DNA from: Paraburkholderia sp. BL23I1N1
GTDB lineage: Bacteria > Pseudomonadota > Gammaproteobacteria > Burkholderiales > Burkholderiaceae
Direction of reading: 5' to 3'
DNA: 64,000 nucleotides
Assembly (NCBI RefSeq): GCF_003610295.1
Contig: NZ_RAPV01000001.1
Span: forward strand, 5,952,001-6,016,000
Under the pieces are notes generated by a model that worked only from the letters and a program-made list of their open reading frames with translations, searched no databases and was not told the origin of the DNA. Below are positions 18,165-25,906 of this stretch, piece by piece (the first letter of the stretch is position 1; the number at the start of each line of letters is the position of its first letter). The position numbers and the translations under genes are program-made.

Positions 18165-18201
18165 AAAAAAGGCGGCCCGTTTTTGCGGGCCGCCTTTTTT
18201 T
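18165..18201. terminator. Terminator between tssL and zwf
   Basis: GGCGGCCCG pairs with CGGGCCGCC, flanked by an A-run on the left and a long T-run on the right. It ends tssJKL and, read in the other direction, may also end zwf. Confidence 0.9.
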
Positions 18202-18214
18202 CTCTGCGAAACGG

Positions 18215-18256
18215 ACGTATCAAAGCGAACGTATCAAAACGAAGGCATCAAAGCGT
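18215..18256. repeat. 14-bp tandem repeat, three copies, downstream of zwf
   Basis: Units ACGTATCAAAGCGA, ACGTATCAAAACGA and AGGCATCAAAGCGT lie end to end between the tssL terminator and the zwf stop. No function is apparent; compare similar short repeats at 10941, 47176 and 58479. Confidence 0.7.
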
Positions 18257-18289
18257 CGACGAACCGCCGACGCTCAACAACTGTCCCGC

Positions 18290-19771
18290 TTACTGCGATT
18301 CTTCCGCCCACACGGCGTTTTCGCGCGCCATCAGCGCCGTCGCCGCAGCCGGACCGAACGTACCCGCCGTGTAACCACGCGGCTTGTCGCCCGACTTGGC
18401 CCAGCCGTCCAGAATCGGCTCGGCCCATGCCCATGCCGCTTCGAGTTCGTCACGGCGCATGAAGTGCGTGAGGCGTCCGCGAATCACGTCGATCAGCAGA
18501 CGCTCGTACGCTTCCGCGCGACGCTCGGTGAAAGCCTGCTGCAAGTCCAGGTTCAGATTCACCGGCAACATGTGCATGCCGCTGCCGGGTTCCTTCGCGA
18601 GCATCTGCAACTGGATCGACTCCTCCGGTTGCAACTGGATCACGAGACGGTTGCCGTAATTGCGCCCACCGCTCGGAATGATCGAGAACGGCAATTCGGA
18701 AAACTCGATAACGATTTCCGATACCTTCTTCTGCATACGCTTGCCGGTGCGCAGGTAAAACGGCACATTGGCCCAGCGCCAGTTGTTGATATGCGCGCGC
18801 AACGCGACGAAAGTCTCGGCGCGGCTGCCGACCGGTACGTTGTCTTCCTCGAGGTAGCCCTTCACCGGCTCGCCGTTTACCGCACCGGCCGTGTACTGGC
18901 CGCGCACGGTATCGCGCGCGATATCCTCGGGCGTCATGGGACGCAGCGAGCGCAGCACCTTGAGCTTCTCGTCGCGCACCGCGTCCGGATCGAGCGACAC
19001 CGGCGGCTCCATGGCGACGATGCACAGCAACTGCAGCAAGTGGTTCTGCACCATGTCGCGCAGCGCGCCGGTTTTATCGTAGAACCCCGCGCGGCTGCCC
19101 ACCCCGACCTCTTCGGCCACCGTGATCTGCACGCGCTTGATATACGGCGCCTGCCACAGCGGGCCGAAAATCGCGTTGCCAAAGCGCAGCACCATCAGGT
19201 TCTGCACGGTTTCCTTGCCCAGGTAATGATCGATCCGGTAGATCTGCGCTTCGCTGAAATGCTTGCCAACCGCCGTGTTGATCTCCTGCGCGGACGCCAG
19301 ATCGTGGCCCAGCGGTTTCTCGAGCACCACCCGCGAATTCTCGTCGACCAATCCCGCCGTCGAAAGGTTTTCGCAAATATTCGTGAACAGATCTGGCGAG
19401 GTCGCGAGGTAGAACACGCGCCGCACACCTTCGCGCGACACTTCCTTCAGACGCTGGTAGTCCTCGACTGAATCGACGTCCATGCGCACGTACTCGAACA
19501 GCGCCAGGAATTTGTCCCAGGAGGCGGAATCGAATGCTTTCTTTTCGATGAAGGGCTTCGCCTTCGCTTCCATGAATTCGTTGATGTACTCCTCACGCGA
19601 CCACGGCTTGCGGCCGATCGTGAGAATGCGGGTATCCGGCGGCAGATTGCAGTGCAGATGCGCCATGTAGAGCGCTGGCAGCAGCTTGCGAAACGACAGG
19701 TCGCCGGTGCCGCCGAAGATGATCATGTCGAGCGGCAGATTGGGAGTGGCTGAAGCGTGTTGGGTCGTCAT
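18290..19771 (-). CDS. zwf: Glucose-6-phosphate 1-dehydrogenase
   Basis: The 493-residue enzyme oxidises glucose 6-phosphate to 6-phosphogluconolactone with NAD(P)+, the entry to the pentose phosphate and Entner-Doudoroff routes. The coenzyme fingerprint GGTGDLSFRK lies at residues 20-29. EKPLGHD (151-157) and the substrate/active-site signature RIDHYLGKE (179-187, with the catalytic His two residues after Asp181's neighbour Ile) are intact. Length is normal. No pgl, edd or hex regulator is adjacent, so it is a stand-alone copy. Confidence 0.97.
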   Translation of the reverse strand: MTTQHASATPNLPLDMIIFGGTGDLSFRKLLPALYMAHLHCNLPPDTRILTIGRKPWSREEYINEFMEAKAKPFIEKKAFDSASWDKFLALFEYVRMDVDSVEDYQRLKEVSREGVRRVFYLATSPDLFTNICENLSTAGLVDENSRVVLEKPLGHDLASAQEINTAVGKHFSEAQIYRIDHYLGKETVQNLMVLRFGNAIFGPLWQAPYIKRVQITVAEEVGVGSRAGFYDKTGALRDMVQNHLLQLLCIVAMEPPVSLDPDAVRDEKLKVLRSLRPMTPEDIARDTVRGQYTAGAVNGEPVKGYLEEDNVPVGSRAETFVALRAHINNWRWANVPFYLRTGKRMQKKVSEIVIEFSELPFSIIPSGGRNYGNRLVIQLQPEESIQLQMLAKEPGSGMHMLPVNLNLDLQQAFTERRAEAYERLLIDVIRGRLTHFMRRDELEAAWAWAEPILDGWAKSGDKPRGYTAGTFGPAAATALMARENAVWAEESQ

Positions 19772-19818
19772 AGCGCGGTCGCGGCGTCGTGATAGGCGTC
19801 AGATCAAAGGACAAGGGG

Positions 19819-19848
19819 GCAAAAGCGCCGGCGAACCGGCGCTTTTTT
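19819..19848. terminator. Terminator between the cyclodeaminase-family gene and zwf
   Basis: AAAAGCGCCGG / CCGGCGCTTTTTT with a 4-nt loop; T-runs on both strands. It ends the leftward gene at 19974 before zwf. Confidence 0.88.
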
Positions 19849-19973
19849 CTGGCAAACGCCTATGGTGCAACGTTTTGAGATTGTTTGCACGGCAACATGT
19901 GCCGCAGGTTGGCGCAAGATGCCAACGGGGACCGGCGAACCGCCATGCACCGGGCGCGGCAAACGGTCCACGA

Positions 19974-20927
19974 TCAGCCGCCTGACAAGGCTTCGCGCGC
20001 CACGCGGCACGCCGCCAGATCCCATGCCGCGCAGCCGACGCTTTTAAAAACAATCGGTTTTTCCAGCGGCAACAAGGCGGCGTTTTCCACCCCTGCGGCG
20101 ATTCCGCCGACCTGCGCCCAATCGACACCGGCCTGAATGAAATCACCGGCCTCATGCCTCGCACCCGCTTCGTCGTCGACGAACAGCACGCTGCCTGCGA
20201 TCGTGCGTGCGCCGATCTCGACCATGGCCGGCGTGAACGCGCCAACGCCGATCACGAGCCGGTCCGCGCGCGCCGCTTCGTTGTAGACGGCCTGCTTGCT
20301 GGTGGTTAGCGCGATCACCACGTCGATCGAATCGGGGATGGGCGCATTGGGGTCGGTCAACGGTTTCAATTCGCGCACTCTGCCAGCGTCCCCAGCGTGC
20401 GCACCATGGGCCGCGCAAAACGCCTCAGCCCGCGCGGACGCACTGCCCTTCACCCACACGCGCGCGTCGGGAAACAGCTCGCCGATCGCTTCCAGATGAT
20501 TCACTGCCTGCGTGCCGGTCCCGATCAGCAGGAATTCGTGCGATCGGGCCGGCGCGAAAGTGCGGATGCCGAGCATCGACATCGCCGCCGTGCGCCGGCC
20601 GGTCACCGTCGGGCCATCGAGAATGAAGAGCGTCTCGCCGGTGTCGGCGTCGAAGGCCATCACCTGGCCGTGGATCGTCGGAATGCCGCGCGCTCCATTG
20701 CTCGCGCACACGTTGACCAGCTTGTGGATCGCGAGATCGGGCGCGGTGGCCGGCATCGACAGCATGATGCCGCCCTCGTTGAGCGGCACGACGAGCCGTT
20801 CAGGACTTGCGATGCGTTGCCGCGCATAGTCGATGCTCGCGCGCTTCAACGCGTCGATGAGCGTCGCGTACGGGATCAGCCGCGCAGTAGCGGCGGCGTC
20901 GAAAATCTGCGTGGTCGGGCGGGTCAT
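19974..20927 (-). CDS. Ornithine cyclodeaminase / mu-crystallin family protein
   Basis: The 317-residue protein has an NAD(P)-binding motif LLIGTGTQAVNHLEAI in its centre and the family segment VTGRRTAAMS. Members include ornithine cyclodeaminase, alanine dehydrogenase and delta1-pyrroline-2-carboxylate (or piperideine-2-carboxylate) reductase; sequence alone does not tell which. The ATG at 20927 (MTRPTTQIFDAAAT) is preferred over an upstream start that would run into the potassium-channel gene. It follows that gene after 38 bp and could be co-transcribed with it. Confidence 0.87.
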   Translation of the reverse strand: MTRPTTQIFDAAATARLIPYATLIDALKRASIDYARQRIASPERLVVPLNEGGIMLSMPATAPDLAIHKLVNVCASNGARGIPTIHGQVMAFDADTGETLFILDGPTVTGRRTAAMSMLGIRTFAPARSHEFLLIGTGTQAVNHLEAIGELFPDARVWVKGSASARAEAFCAAHGAHAGDAGRVRELKPLTDPNAPIPDSIDVVIALTTSKQAVYNEAARADRLVIGVGAFTPAMVEIGARTIAGSVLFVDDEAGARHEAGDFIQAGVDWAQVGGIAAGVENAALLPLEKPIVFKSVGCAAWDLAACRVAREALSGG

Positions 20928-20965
20928 AAGCGGGCTTTTCCTGTCCTTGCGAGAGGATGCGTCTT

Positions 20966-22060
20966 TCACATTGCACTCGCGTGGCGCGACGACTGGATGA
21001 CCATCAGCAGATCGTCTGGCTCGATCGGACACGGCTCGTCTTCATAGAACGACAGCATGCGCCCCGCCCGTATCAGCCCGATCACCACCACGCCCGGCAA
21101 CGCATTGCTCCAGCGGCCGACTTCCTGCGCCGTCGCCGGACGTTCCACCAGATTGACACGGCCGCGCGACGACAGCAGATCGTTGACGAACGGCACGATG
21201 TAGTTGCTACCCACCGCGTCGGCGAGCAGCAGTCCGCCGATCTTGGTCGACGAAACGATCACGTCGGCGCCGGCCTGGCGCAACTGGCGCTGGTAGGTTT
21301 GCTCCTGAATCCGCACGACGATTTTCGTGTCCGGCGCGACGCTGCGCACGGTCAGCGTGAGCAGGATCGCGACCGCGTCGTCGCTCACGGAGATGATCAC
21401 GGCCTTGGCGATGCGCACCTGCGCCTGCTGCAACAGGTCCTCGCGCGACGGATCGCCGAGCAGGCCTGCCACGCCCAACGCCGTGGCCGCTTCGAGCGCG
21501 TCCTGCTGCGAATCGATGACGACGATCGATTCCGCGGCGAAACCACTTTCCAGCAGTTCGCGCACCGCGACCGAGCCGCTCAATCCGTAGCCGCACACCA
21601 CGACGTGATCGCGCAGTTGTTTTTGCAGGCGTTTCATGCGGAATTCCTCGATGACGCGTTGAATGACGAACTGATAAGCGGTGCCCAGAAACACGAACCA
21701 GATGACGATACGGATCGGCACGATGAAGAACGCGTCGATGAGCCGCGCGCGGGCGGTAACCGGCACGATATCGCCATAACCGACGGTGGCGACGGTGACC
21801 ATCGTGAAGTACATCAGATCGACGATGCCGAGCACCTTGCGGTTGGCGTCGTGCAGACCATCGCGGTCGAGATAGAGCACTGCGAAGGCGAGCACGCACA
21901 GGCCGAGCACGAGATAGACGCGCTGCAGCAGCACGCGCTGCGGCGACGCCGCGGGGCGTGTGAAGAGCGTGCGGGCGCGCGGCGCCTGCCAGGGTGTGCG
22001 GGCACGGCGCGACAGGCGAAAACGCGGTGGGCGTGACTGCGGGGGTGGTTGATCAGACAC
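20966..22060 (-). CDS. Ion channel with K+ selectivity filter and RCK (TrkA-N) domain
   Basis: The 364-residue protein has a basic, Pro-rich N-terminus and a first membrane helix (about residues 43-62). A pore segment with selectivity filter TVATVGYGD and a second helix around FVFLGTAYQFVI follow. An RCK_N Rossmann domain starts at HVVVCGYGLSG (about 145), followed by RCK_C. This is the architecture of MthK/Kch-like ligand-gated potassium channels. The filter is intact. Ligand is unknown. Confidence 0.93.
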   Translation of the reverse strand: MSDQPPPQSRPPRFRLSRRARTPWQAPRARTLFTRPAASPQRVLLQRVYLVLGLCVLAFAVLYLDRDGLHDANRKVLGIVDLMYFTMVTVATVGYGDIVPVTARARLIDAFFIVPIRIVIWFVFLGTAYQFVIQRVIEEFRMKRLQKQLRDHVVVCGYGLSGSVAVRELLESGFAAESIVVIDSQQDALEAATALGVAGLLGDPSREDLLQQAQVRIAKAVIISVSDDAVAILLTLTVRSVAPDTKIVVRIQEQTYQRQLRQAGADVIVSSTKIGGLLLADAVGSNYIVPFVNDLLSSRGRVNLVERPATAQEVGRWSNALPGVVVIGLIRAGRMLSFYEDEPCPIEPDDLLMVIQSSRHASAM

Positions 22061-22213
22061 GCGCTACTCCGGGAATCGGGAACAAACGATTCTACGACGC
22101 CCGGCGCGCCGTGGGGCCGGATCGCGGGAATGCGAAGGATGTCCGTGTGAAGTCCCTCGACAGAAACCGGATCCGATCAGTGCATTCGCCGTACGGCGTG
22201 GCGGCTGCCGCAT

Positions 22214-22853
22214 CTAGCGCACGATGCGGGTGAGCGTCATGCCACGCCCTGCGTAGAAACGCGCCATCGTTGCGAACGGCAGATACACATCTGCCTGGTG
22301 AGGCGCGATGCCCGACGGATTATGAAACCAGACGCCGTCGCGATCACGTCCGTGCAGGAGGATCAGATGCCCGCCCTGGCGCTGATTCGGCCGTTCGGGG
22401 TAGCGAATCTCGGGGCTCACGGAGACGATCGCCAGCGTGTCGCCGTCAATGCGTACGGCGAGTTCTTCAAGCGGCGCCTGTGGCAGCACCTCGACCCGAA
22501 TGCCGAATGCCGAATGCCTCACCGATCCAATCGGCGAACGGCCGGTAGATCAAGCCATCAACGCCGCCGTCGTCGCGCAGCCGGTACACGCCGTGGCGCA
22601 ACGCGTCATCCAGCAATGCGGCGCGCGGCGCGTGTTCGATGCCCCAGTAGTCGAGCGCGGATTCAAGGCAGGTCAGACCGCACAGGCGTTTGGCCCAGAA
22701 ACGGTAACGCTCCGGGTCGGCGAAACCACTGCGCTGCCAGTATGGGTCGTCGCATGGGTCGCCTTGTTGTTCGACAATGTGGCGCACCCAGTCGGGGCTG
22801 CCCCATTGCGTGTAGTACGGCACGTCGGTATGGCGTAGCGTCGGTTCGTTCAT
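22214..22853 (-). pseudogene. C39-like peptidase family gene, frameshifted by a 7-bp repeat expansion
   Basis: Two overlapping frames encode one protein. The 5' part (start 22853) carries a Cys motif (RLCGLTCLESALDYWG, likely catalytic Cys) and breaks at about 22500. The 3' part, to 22214, carries GGHLILLHGRDRDGVWFHNPSG-like His/Asn residues in the other frame. The junction holds three tandem copies of GGCATTC (22502-22524). With two copies the reading frame joins perfectly (GEAFGIRVEVLPQ) and would give 210 residues. So the gene is either inactivated, phase-variable, or mis-sequenced. Family members are bacteriocin-processing-like or uncharacterised cysteine peptidases; the substrate is unknown. 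Confidence 0.8.
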
Positions 22854-22930
22854 GAGTCGCGCGGAGTCGGTAGAAGATGTTTTTACAGCATGCTACACGG
22901 CCATCCAGCAGGGACGCACGCAGATGAAAT

Positions 22931-23059
22931 TTATTCGTCTCGCAGATATTTGCCAATTATTCGCCAGACAGATATTTGCCGAATATGCGTCACACGAATA
23001 TTTGACAAATATCTGTGTGACGCATAAAGTGCGTTTATTCGTCTCACGGATAATTTGCC
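22931..23059. repeat. 26-bp-periodic operator array upstream of hipBA
   Basis: Related units start at 22931, 22957, 22983, 23009 and 23035, exactly 26 bp apart. Consensus is TTATTCGTCTCACAGATATTTGCC. The fourth unit is inverted, so units 3 and 4 together form a near-perfect 43-bp palindrome (22984-23026). The last unit ends at the base before the hipB ATG. There are no spacers, so this is not CRISPR; it fits iterated operators for autoregulation by HipB. Confidence 0.8.
23002..23030 (+). promoter_or_regulatory. Putative hipBA promoter inside the operator palindrome
   Basis: A perfect -35 TTGACA (23002-23007), 17-bp spacer and -10 TAAAGT (23025-23030). The -35 sits on the centre of the 43-bp palindrome. 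Transcription would begin near 23037, giving a leader of only ~23 nt with no Shine-Dalgarno. Confidence 0.65.
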
Positions 23060-23314
23060 ATGATCCACCTCGTTGCCACACCGGACCAGATGGCCCAACT
23101 GCTTGCTGCCGGCCGGCGCCAGGCCGGTCTCACCCAAGCCGAAGCCGCCGCGCGCGTCGGCATCAGTCAGAGCCGCATCTCGGCGCTCGAAACCGACGCC
23201 ACCGCGCTCACCCTCACGCAATTGCTGGCGCTGTGCGGCGCCTACGGCCTGCAACTGCAGGTGCGCGACAAGAGCCAGCCGGCACCTGAGCCAACGCCTT
23301 TGATCGAGTGGTAA
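23060..23314 (+). CDS. hipB: HipB-like antitoxin, Xre-family HTH
   Basis: The 84-residue protein is a Cro/C1-type DNA-binding antitoxin. The HTH covers about residues 13-66 (AGLTQAEAAARVGISQSRISALE). It is expected to bind HipA and to repress its own operon through the repeats that directly adjoin its start. The C-terminus ends in Trp (LIEW), as in HipB proteins whose C-terminal Trp contacts HipA. The stop is 2 bp before the preferred hipA start. Confidence 0.9.
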   Translation: MIHLVATPDQMAQLLAAGRRQAGLTQAEAAARVGISQSRISALETDATALTLTQLLALCGAYGLQLQVRDKSQPAPEPTPLIEW

Positions 23315-23316
23315 GC

Positions 23317-24657
23317 ATGGGCCGCCAAACGCATTCCCGGACGCTTTCGGTGTGGGCAAATGGCGAGCGCGTCGGCGTCTGGCGCCTGCCCACCCGCGGC
23401 CCCATGGAGTTCACTTACGACCCCGCATGGGTCGCCTCGCCCGCCGGCCGGCCACTATCGCTCTCGCTGCCGTTCGCGCCGAGCAACGTGGCGCACAAAG
23501 GGCCGCGGGTGCTCAACTATTTCGACAATCTGTTACCTGACAGCGAGGCGATCAGAAAGCGCATCGCCCAGCGCTACCAGACCGATACGCTCGAGGCGTT
23601 CGACCTGCTGCAAGCCATCGGCCGCGATTGCGTGGGCGCCGTTCAGTTGCTGGCCGTTGATGATGCGCCCGCCGACGTCGAACGGATCGAAGGCACGCCG
23701 CTCTCCGACAGCGAGATCGAGGCCATGCTGGCGCGCACCGTCAGCAACTCCGCCCTTGGCCCGCCCGGCGAAGCGGACGATTTCCGCATCTCGCTCGCCG
23801 GCGCGCAGGAGAAGACCGCCCTGCTGTGGCACGACGGCAAGTGGCAACGTCCGCATGGCGCCACGCCCACCACGCATATTTTCAAGCTGCCGCTCGGGCT
23901 GGTCGGCAACCGGCTCGCTGACCTCAGCACCTCGGTCGAAAACGAATGGCTGTGTTTGCGGATTCTGCGCGCCTATGGCCTGCCGGTGGCCAACACCGAG
24001 ATCATGACGTTCGGTAAACAGCGGGTGCTGAGCGTCGAACGCTTCGACCGGCAATTGCATTCGAGCGGGCAATGGCTGCTGCGCCTGCCGCAGGAAGACT
24101 TCTGCCAGGTGTACGGCGTGCCGTCGCATCGCAAGTATGAAAACGAAGGCGGTCCGGGCGTGCTGGACCTCGCGCGAATTCTTCAGCAATCGGTGTCGGC
24201 GCAACAGGACATCGAGACGCTGCTGGCAAGCCAGATCCTGTTCTGGATGCTGGCGGCGCCGCACGGCCACGCCAAGAATTTCAGCATTCGCCTGCTGGCG
24301 GGCGGCCAGTACCGCCTGACGCCGCTGTACGACGTGATGTCGATCTGGCCGGTGGAAGGCAACGGCCCGAATCAATGGTCGTGGTTCAAGGCCAAGCTCG
24401 CCATGGCGATGTGGTCGCGCAGCAAACACGACGCCTTCCGCGAAGTGCAGCGGCGCCACTTCAACACCATGGCGCCGCGGTGTTCGTACGGCGCGAATGC
24501 CGAGCCGTTGATCCAGCGGCTGATCGAACAGACGCCGGAGGTCATCGCGCAGGTCTCGGCCGAATTGCCCGAGCGGTTTCCAGGCAAGGTCGCCGAGCGG
24601 ATTTTCAAAGGCCTGAAAAGCTCGGCGGCGAAGCTCGACACCATGCCGCCGGCATAG
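23317..24657 (+). CDS. hipA: HipA-like serine/threonine kinase toxin
   Basis: The 446-residue protein is a HipA kinase. In E. coli, HipA phosphorylates glutamyl-tRNA synthetase and induces dormancy. The N-subdomain (about 1-110, VWANGERVGVW and LNYFDNLLPD) precedes the HipA_C kinase domain. Visible motifs are SLAGAQEKTALL (about 158-169, ATP region), the catalytic ERFDR (241-245) and HAKNFS (319-323). All key residues are present, so the toxin looks active. A GTG three codons earlier would overlap hipB by 7 bp. GC content resembles the host's. Confidence 0.93.
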   Translation: MGRQTHSRTLSVWANGERVGVWRLPTRGPMEFTYDPAWVASPAGRPLSLSLPFAPSNVAHKGPRVLNYFDNLLPDSEAIRKRIAQRYQTDTLEAFDLLQAIGRDCVGAVQLLAVDDAPADVERIEGTPLSDSEIEAMLARTVSNSALGPPGEADDFRISLAGAQEKTALLWHDGKWQRPHGATPTTHIFKLPLGLVGNRLADLSTSVENEWLCLRILRAYGLPVANTEIMTFGKQRVLSVERFDRQLHSSGQWLLRLPQEDFCQVYGVPSHRKYENEGGPGVLDLARILQQSVSAQQDIETLLASQILFWMLAAPHGHAKNFSIRLLAGGQYRLTPLYDVMSIWPVEGNGPNQWSWFKAKLAMAMWSRSKHDAFREVQRRHFNTMAPRCSYGANAEPLIQRLIEQTPEVIAQVSAELPERFPGKVAERIFKGLKSSAAKLDTMPPA

Positions 24658-24961
24658 CGTTGCGTATGTCGCATAAGGAAAACACTAGCCGGACTTATTT
24701 CTCTACAAATGACAAACGGTTTCATCGGTAAAATACATTTCAATGCTAAAAGCATAAACAGATCGCCGAATTTTCCCGTTCGCACCTCGCACCGGCAGCT
24801 TCGGCGGCGGTCATACAAAACACAGACCGCGATATTTTTTACGGTACATTTGCTGTCCTCCGCGTAGCCGAGTCCACGCGCATCCAATGTGCATGGCCGC
24901 CCTGCGCGTGTCGTACGCACGCTCCACAGCCACCCATCAAGAAGGCAGATCATCACGCAGT
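24658..24961. other. Intergenic region after hipA
   Basis: About 300 bp, AT-richer than its surroundings in the first 150 bp. No clear terminator, RNA gene or promoter was recognised. A likely RBS (GAAGGCAG) precedes the next gene. Confidence 0.5.
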
Positions 24962-25816
24962 ATGACCAACGAAACACACTCACCTGACTCCATCGCAGTC
25001 GCCGAGCGCGTGCGCGAGTTGATGAGCCGGCATGGAATCGGCAAACGCCAGCAAACCACTGAGCTGTGCCGCATCCTCGATCTGAGTTTTTCACAGGGAC
25101 ACCGCAAGCTGCGCGGCAACAGCCCCTGGACGCTCTCGCAGATCAAGAAGGTGGCCGAGGTGTTCGGCGAACCTGCCGCTCAGCTATTCGGCGCACAGTC
25201 GCTCGATCCGGGCATGGTCGGCGCCATCGCCCAGGAGGCGGTGTTCTGCGTCGGCGCGATCGAGCTGGCCTGCACCGCATGGGTCGGCGCCGCGCTCGAA
25301 CCGGGCAGCCGCCCTGACTTTGTCGCGTACCCGAAGCTCGGCCAATGGCGCGTTGCGCGTCACGACGGCACGCTTTACCAGGGCGCGTACGAGGTCCACA
25401 AGATCGAGATCTATCCGCGCCGCGCTGAAACCGACAAGCCGACCATCGCCGTGGTCGACGACGATCAGCCCTCCGCCGACAACCTGCGCGACTATCTCGA
25501 ACGCAGCGGTTTCGCGGCGGTGGCGATCTACGGCCTCGCCGCATTCACCGAACAACTGCAAACGCAGGTCTTCGACGGCGTCGTGATCGACTGGCTGTTC
25601 GGCTCGCAGACCTCGGCGGCGGCGATCCGGGCGGTGCGGGCATCGGAGAATCCGGACGCGCCGATTTTCGTGCTGACCGGCGAACTGCTGACCGGCAAGG
25701 CTAGTGAATCCGAGATCAGCCAGGTCATCCGCAATTACGACGTCGCGTGCTATGAGAAGCCCGCGCGTATGGCGATCCTGGTCGCCGATCTGTCGAAGCG
25801 CCTCAACCGGCCCTGA
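24962..25816 (+). CDS. HTH (BetR-like) transcriptional regulator with C-terminal receiver domain
   Basis: The 284-residue protein is built back to front for a response regulator. An N-terminal BetR-like helix-turn-helix (about 10-75, ELCRILDLSFSQGHRKLRG) is followed by a middle segment of unknown role (80-150). A C-terminal receiver domain follows (160-284) with acidic pocket DDD (166-168), phosphoacceptor Asp210 (GVVIDWLFG) and the conserved Lys in CYEKPA. It converges on the hybrid kinase gene at 25907 and is its most likely partner. The start is the ATG at 24962; an upstream start at 24887 is less likely. Confidence 0.85.
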   Translation: MTNETHSPDSIAVAERVRELMSRHGIGKRQQTTELCRILDLSFSQGHRKLRGNSPWTLSQIKKVAEVFGEPAAQLFGAQSLDPGMVGAIAQEAVFCVGAIELACTAWVGAALEPGSRPDFVAYPKLGQWRVARHDGTLYQGAYEVHKIEIYPRRAETDKPTIAVVDDDQPSADNLRDYLERSGFAAVAIYGLAAFTEQLQTQVFDGVVIDWLFGSQTSAAAIRAVRASENPDAPIFVLTGELLTGKASESEISQVIRNYDVACYEKPARMAILVADLSKRLNRP

Positions 25817-25906
25817 CGCATCGGCAAGACGGCTGAAGGTGTGTGCTCAGGTTGAGCCCTCCTCCATCCGAGGCATCTGCGGCATCACGTCTCTCCAGGC
25901 GCCGCA

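Noticed and set aside
22214..22522. Separate small gene for the 3' part of the peptidase
   Set aside because: It joins the upstream frame perfectly once a 7-bp repeat unit is removed, so it is one broken gene.
22931..23059. CRISPR-like regular repeats
   Set aside because: Units are contiguous without spacers, one is inverted, and no cas genes are near; operator array fits better.
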